DNA from: Competibacter_A sp003527885
GTDB lineage: Bacteria > Pseudomonadota > Gammaproteobacteria > Competibacterales > Competibacteraceae
Assembly: GCA_035442025.1 (NCBI GenBank)
Contig: DAORPQ010000116.1
Coordinates: forward strand, 1-6,182
Direction of reading: 5' to 3'
Length of the DNA: 6,182 nucleotides
Below, piece after piece: positions 5,517-6,182 of this stretch. Positions within the stretch are counted from its first letter, which is position 1, and each line of letters starts with the position of its first letter. The notes under the pieces were generated by a model. That model ran no database searches, was not told the DNA's origin, and worked only from the letters and a program-made list of their open reading frames with translations. Position numbers and translations under genes: made by a program.

Positions 5517-6041
5517 TCATGCCGTGGCCCGGAGCAACCAACCTTCCACTTTCAATCGCCCGCTTTCCTTGCCGTGCGCTGGACTTTTACCCGGAGGTCC
5601 CTGCCCCTGTTCGGCCTCCATGTCCTCGAAGAATTTGGCGAGCGCCAAGGCTTCTTCCGACGGGATCTGCCGCACGACTTCCTTGGTTTCCCGATCCACG
5701 ATCCGCACCACCATTTCCTGGTATTTGTCATCGATCTCAAATTGCAGGTTGGTGTTGTAATCGCGCAGCTTCTGGTTGAGCTGATCCACGGAGCCCGTCA
5801 GTTGCTGGCGATCGCCGGCTTGAGGGTTTTTTTGCGGGCTGGCGGGATCGGCATTGCGTTTCCATTCGGCGTTGCCGGCCGTGGAAGATTGAGTGACGGC
5901 GGCCTGCGGGGTGGTGATAGGCTGGGCCACCGCGCTCTGGACCGCGGCCGGTTCGGGCGGCGTGGAACGCGCGCCGGGAGCGGTCCTGACCGGCGCGGGG
6001 TTGGCGCCAGCGAGGTTGCTGATACTACCGATTTCGCTCAT
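5517..6041 (-). CDS. flaG: FlaG family flagellar protein
   Basis: FlaG proteins are small cytoplasmic or exported factors; loss in several bacteria changes filament length, but the mechanism is unsettled. The 174-residue product has a low-complexity Pro/Ala/Thr/Gln-rich N-terminal half (about 1-80) that is probably disordered. The FlaG domain follows: VDQLNQKLRDYNTNLQFEID (85-104), then the signature YQEMVVRIVDRETKEVVRQI (107-126) and PSEEALALAKFFEDMEAEQG (127-146). A short tail ends in GWLLRATA. The length is at the upper end for the family because of the N-terminal stretch. The ATG at 6041 has a strong AAGGAGG site 7 nt upstream. The gene lies between fliC and fliD, its usual place in Pseudomonas-type clusters, and directly behind the fliC terminator. 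Confidence 0.95.
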   Translation of the reverse strand: MSEIGSISNLAGANPAPVRTAPGARSTPPEPAAVQSAVAQPITTPQAAVTQSSTAGNAEWKRNADPASPQKNPQAGDRQQLTGSVDQLNQKLRDYNTNLQFEIDDKYQEMVVRIVDRETKEVVRQIPSEEALALAKFFEDMEAEQGQGPPGKSPAHGKESGRLKVEGWLLRATA

Positions 6042-6065
6042 GGCGGTCCCTCCTTCAAGAGAGCC

Positions 6066-6109
6066 GAAAGCGGGGCTTGAGCGTCTTTCTTGCTCAAGCC
6101 CCGCCCTTT
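6066..6109 (-). terminator. Strong stem-loop terminator after fliC
   Basis: Positions 6070-6082 and 6092-6104 are perfect reverse complements: a 13-bp GC-rich stem with a 9-nt loop. It lies 18 bp downstream of the fliC stop and ends 28 bp before the flaG start. On the minus strand the stem is followed by only three T then CGG, so the U tract is short and readthrough into flaG is plausible. On the plus strand the exit also has just CCCTTT. The best reading is a fliC mRNA 3' end that also protects the abundant flagellin message. Confidence 0.8.
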
Positions 6110-6122
6110 GCTACTTAACCGA

Positions 6123-6182
6123 TTACCGGAGCAGCGACATCACGTTCTGCTGGCTCTGGTTGGCCTGCGACAGCATCGCGAT
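6123..6182 (-). CDS. fliC: Flagellin C-terminus (partial; begins outside window)
   Basis: Only the last 19 codons and the TAA stop are visible, encoding IAMLSQANQSQQNVMSLLR. This is the hallmark end of bacterial flagellins: the C-terminal D0 helix with A(M/I)L(A/S)QANQ and a final SLL(R/G). It packs in the filament core and is bound by FliS before export. Neighbouring flaG, fliD and fliS support the call. Which flagellin copy this is, and its promoter (expected to be FliA-dependent), cannot be told from the window. Confidence 0.93.
   Translation of the reverse strand: MAMLSQANQSQQNVMSLLR

Noticed and set aside
5484..6080. 198-codon plus-strand frame opposite flaG
   Set aside because: Antisense to FlaG, which shows its full signature on the minus strand.
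1..6182. CRISPR arrays, tRNA or rRNA genes, insertion sequences, prophage or defence genes
   Set aside because: No direct-repeat arrays, tRNA-like folds, transposase frames or terminal repeats were seen; nearly all DNA is accounted for by flagellar genes.

Overview
The window is a flagellar late-gene segment, read entirely on the minus strand. In transcription order it holds the last codons of flagellin (fliC), then flaG, fliD, fliS, fliT, a small MazE/AbrB-fold protein, an atypical PilZ protein, and the master flagellar regulator fleQ, which runs off the left edge probably within a few codons of its stop. The order fliC-flaG-fliD-fliS-fliT-fleQ and the FleQ sequence point to a GC-rich gammaproteobacterium with a Pseudomonas-like, FleQ-controlled (usually polar) flagellum. 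A PilZ gene between fliT and fleQ is, from memory, seen in several non-pseudomonad gammaproteobacteria. The genus cannot be named from this sequence. The plus strand carries only antisense shadows of these genes.

Right part (6182 to 3415): fliC ends in a typical flagellin C-terminus and is followed by a perfect 13-bp hairpin terminator. flaG and fliD follow, each with a strong Shine-Dalgarno sequence (AAGGAGG). FliD, the filament cap, is about 200 residues longer than common versions because of an insertion in its C-terminal half. Middle part (3414 to 1666): a sigma-54-type -24/-12 element with the invariant GG-N10-GC lies just behind fliD and about 40 bp before fliS. It could drive fliS, fliT (overlapping by 4 bp), the MazE-like gene and the PilZ gene. 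Left part (1665 to 1): a good sigma-70 promoter (TTGATA-16-TACAAT) precedes fleQ.

The genes form a coherent unit. FleQ plus sigma-54 switches on flagellar genes and is inhibited by cyclic di-GMP. FliS and FliT are the export chaperones of flagellin and FliD. FlaG affects filament length. The PilZ protein may add a second c-di-GMP-related or regulatory input. The unexpected member is the orphan MazE/AbrB-like gene: it has no toxin partner, a basic C-terminal tail where MazE antitoxins are normally acidic, and inverted repeats in its AT-richer leader. No complete new system is evident, but this insertion, the predicted sigma-54 promoter before fliS, and the in-frame near-leaderless alternative start of FleQ deserve a second look.
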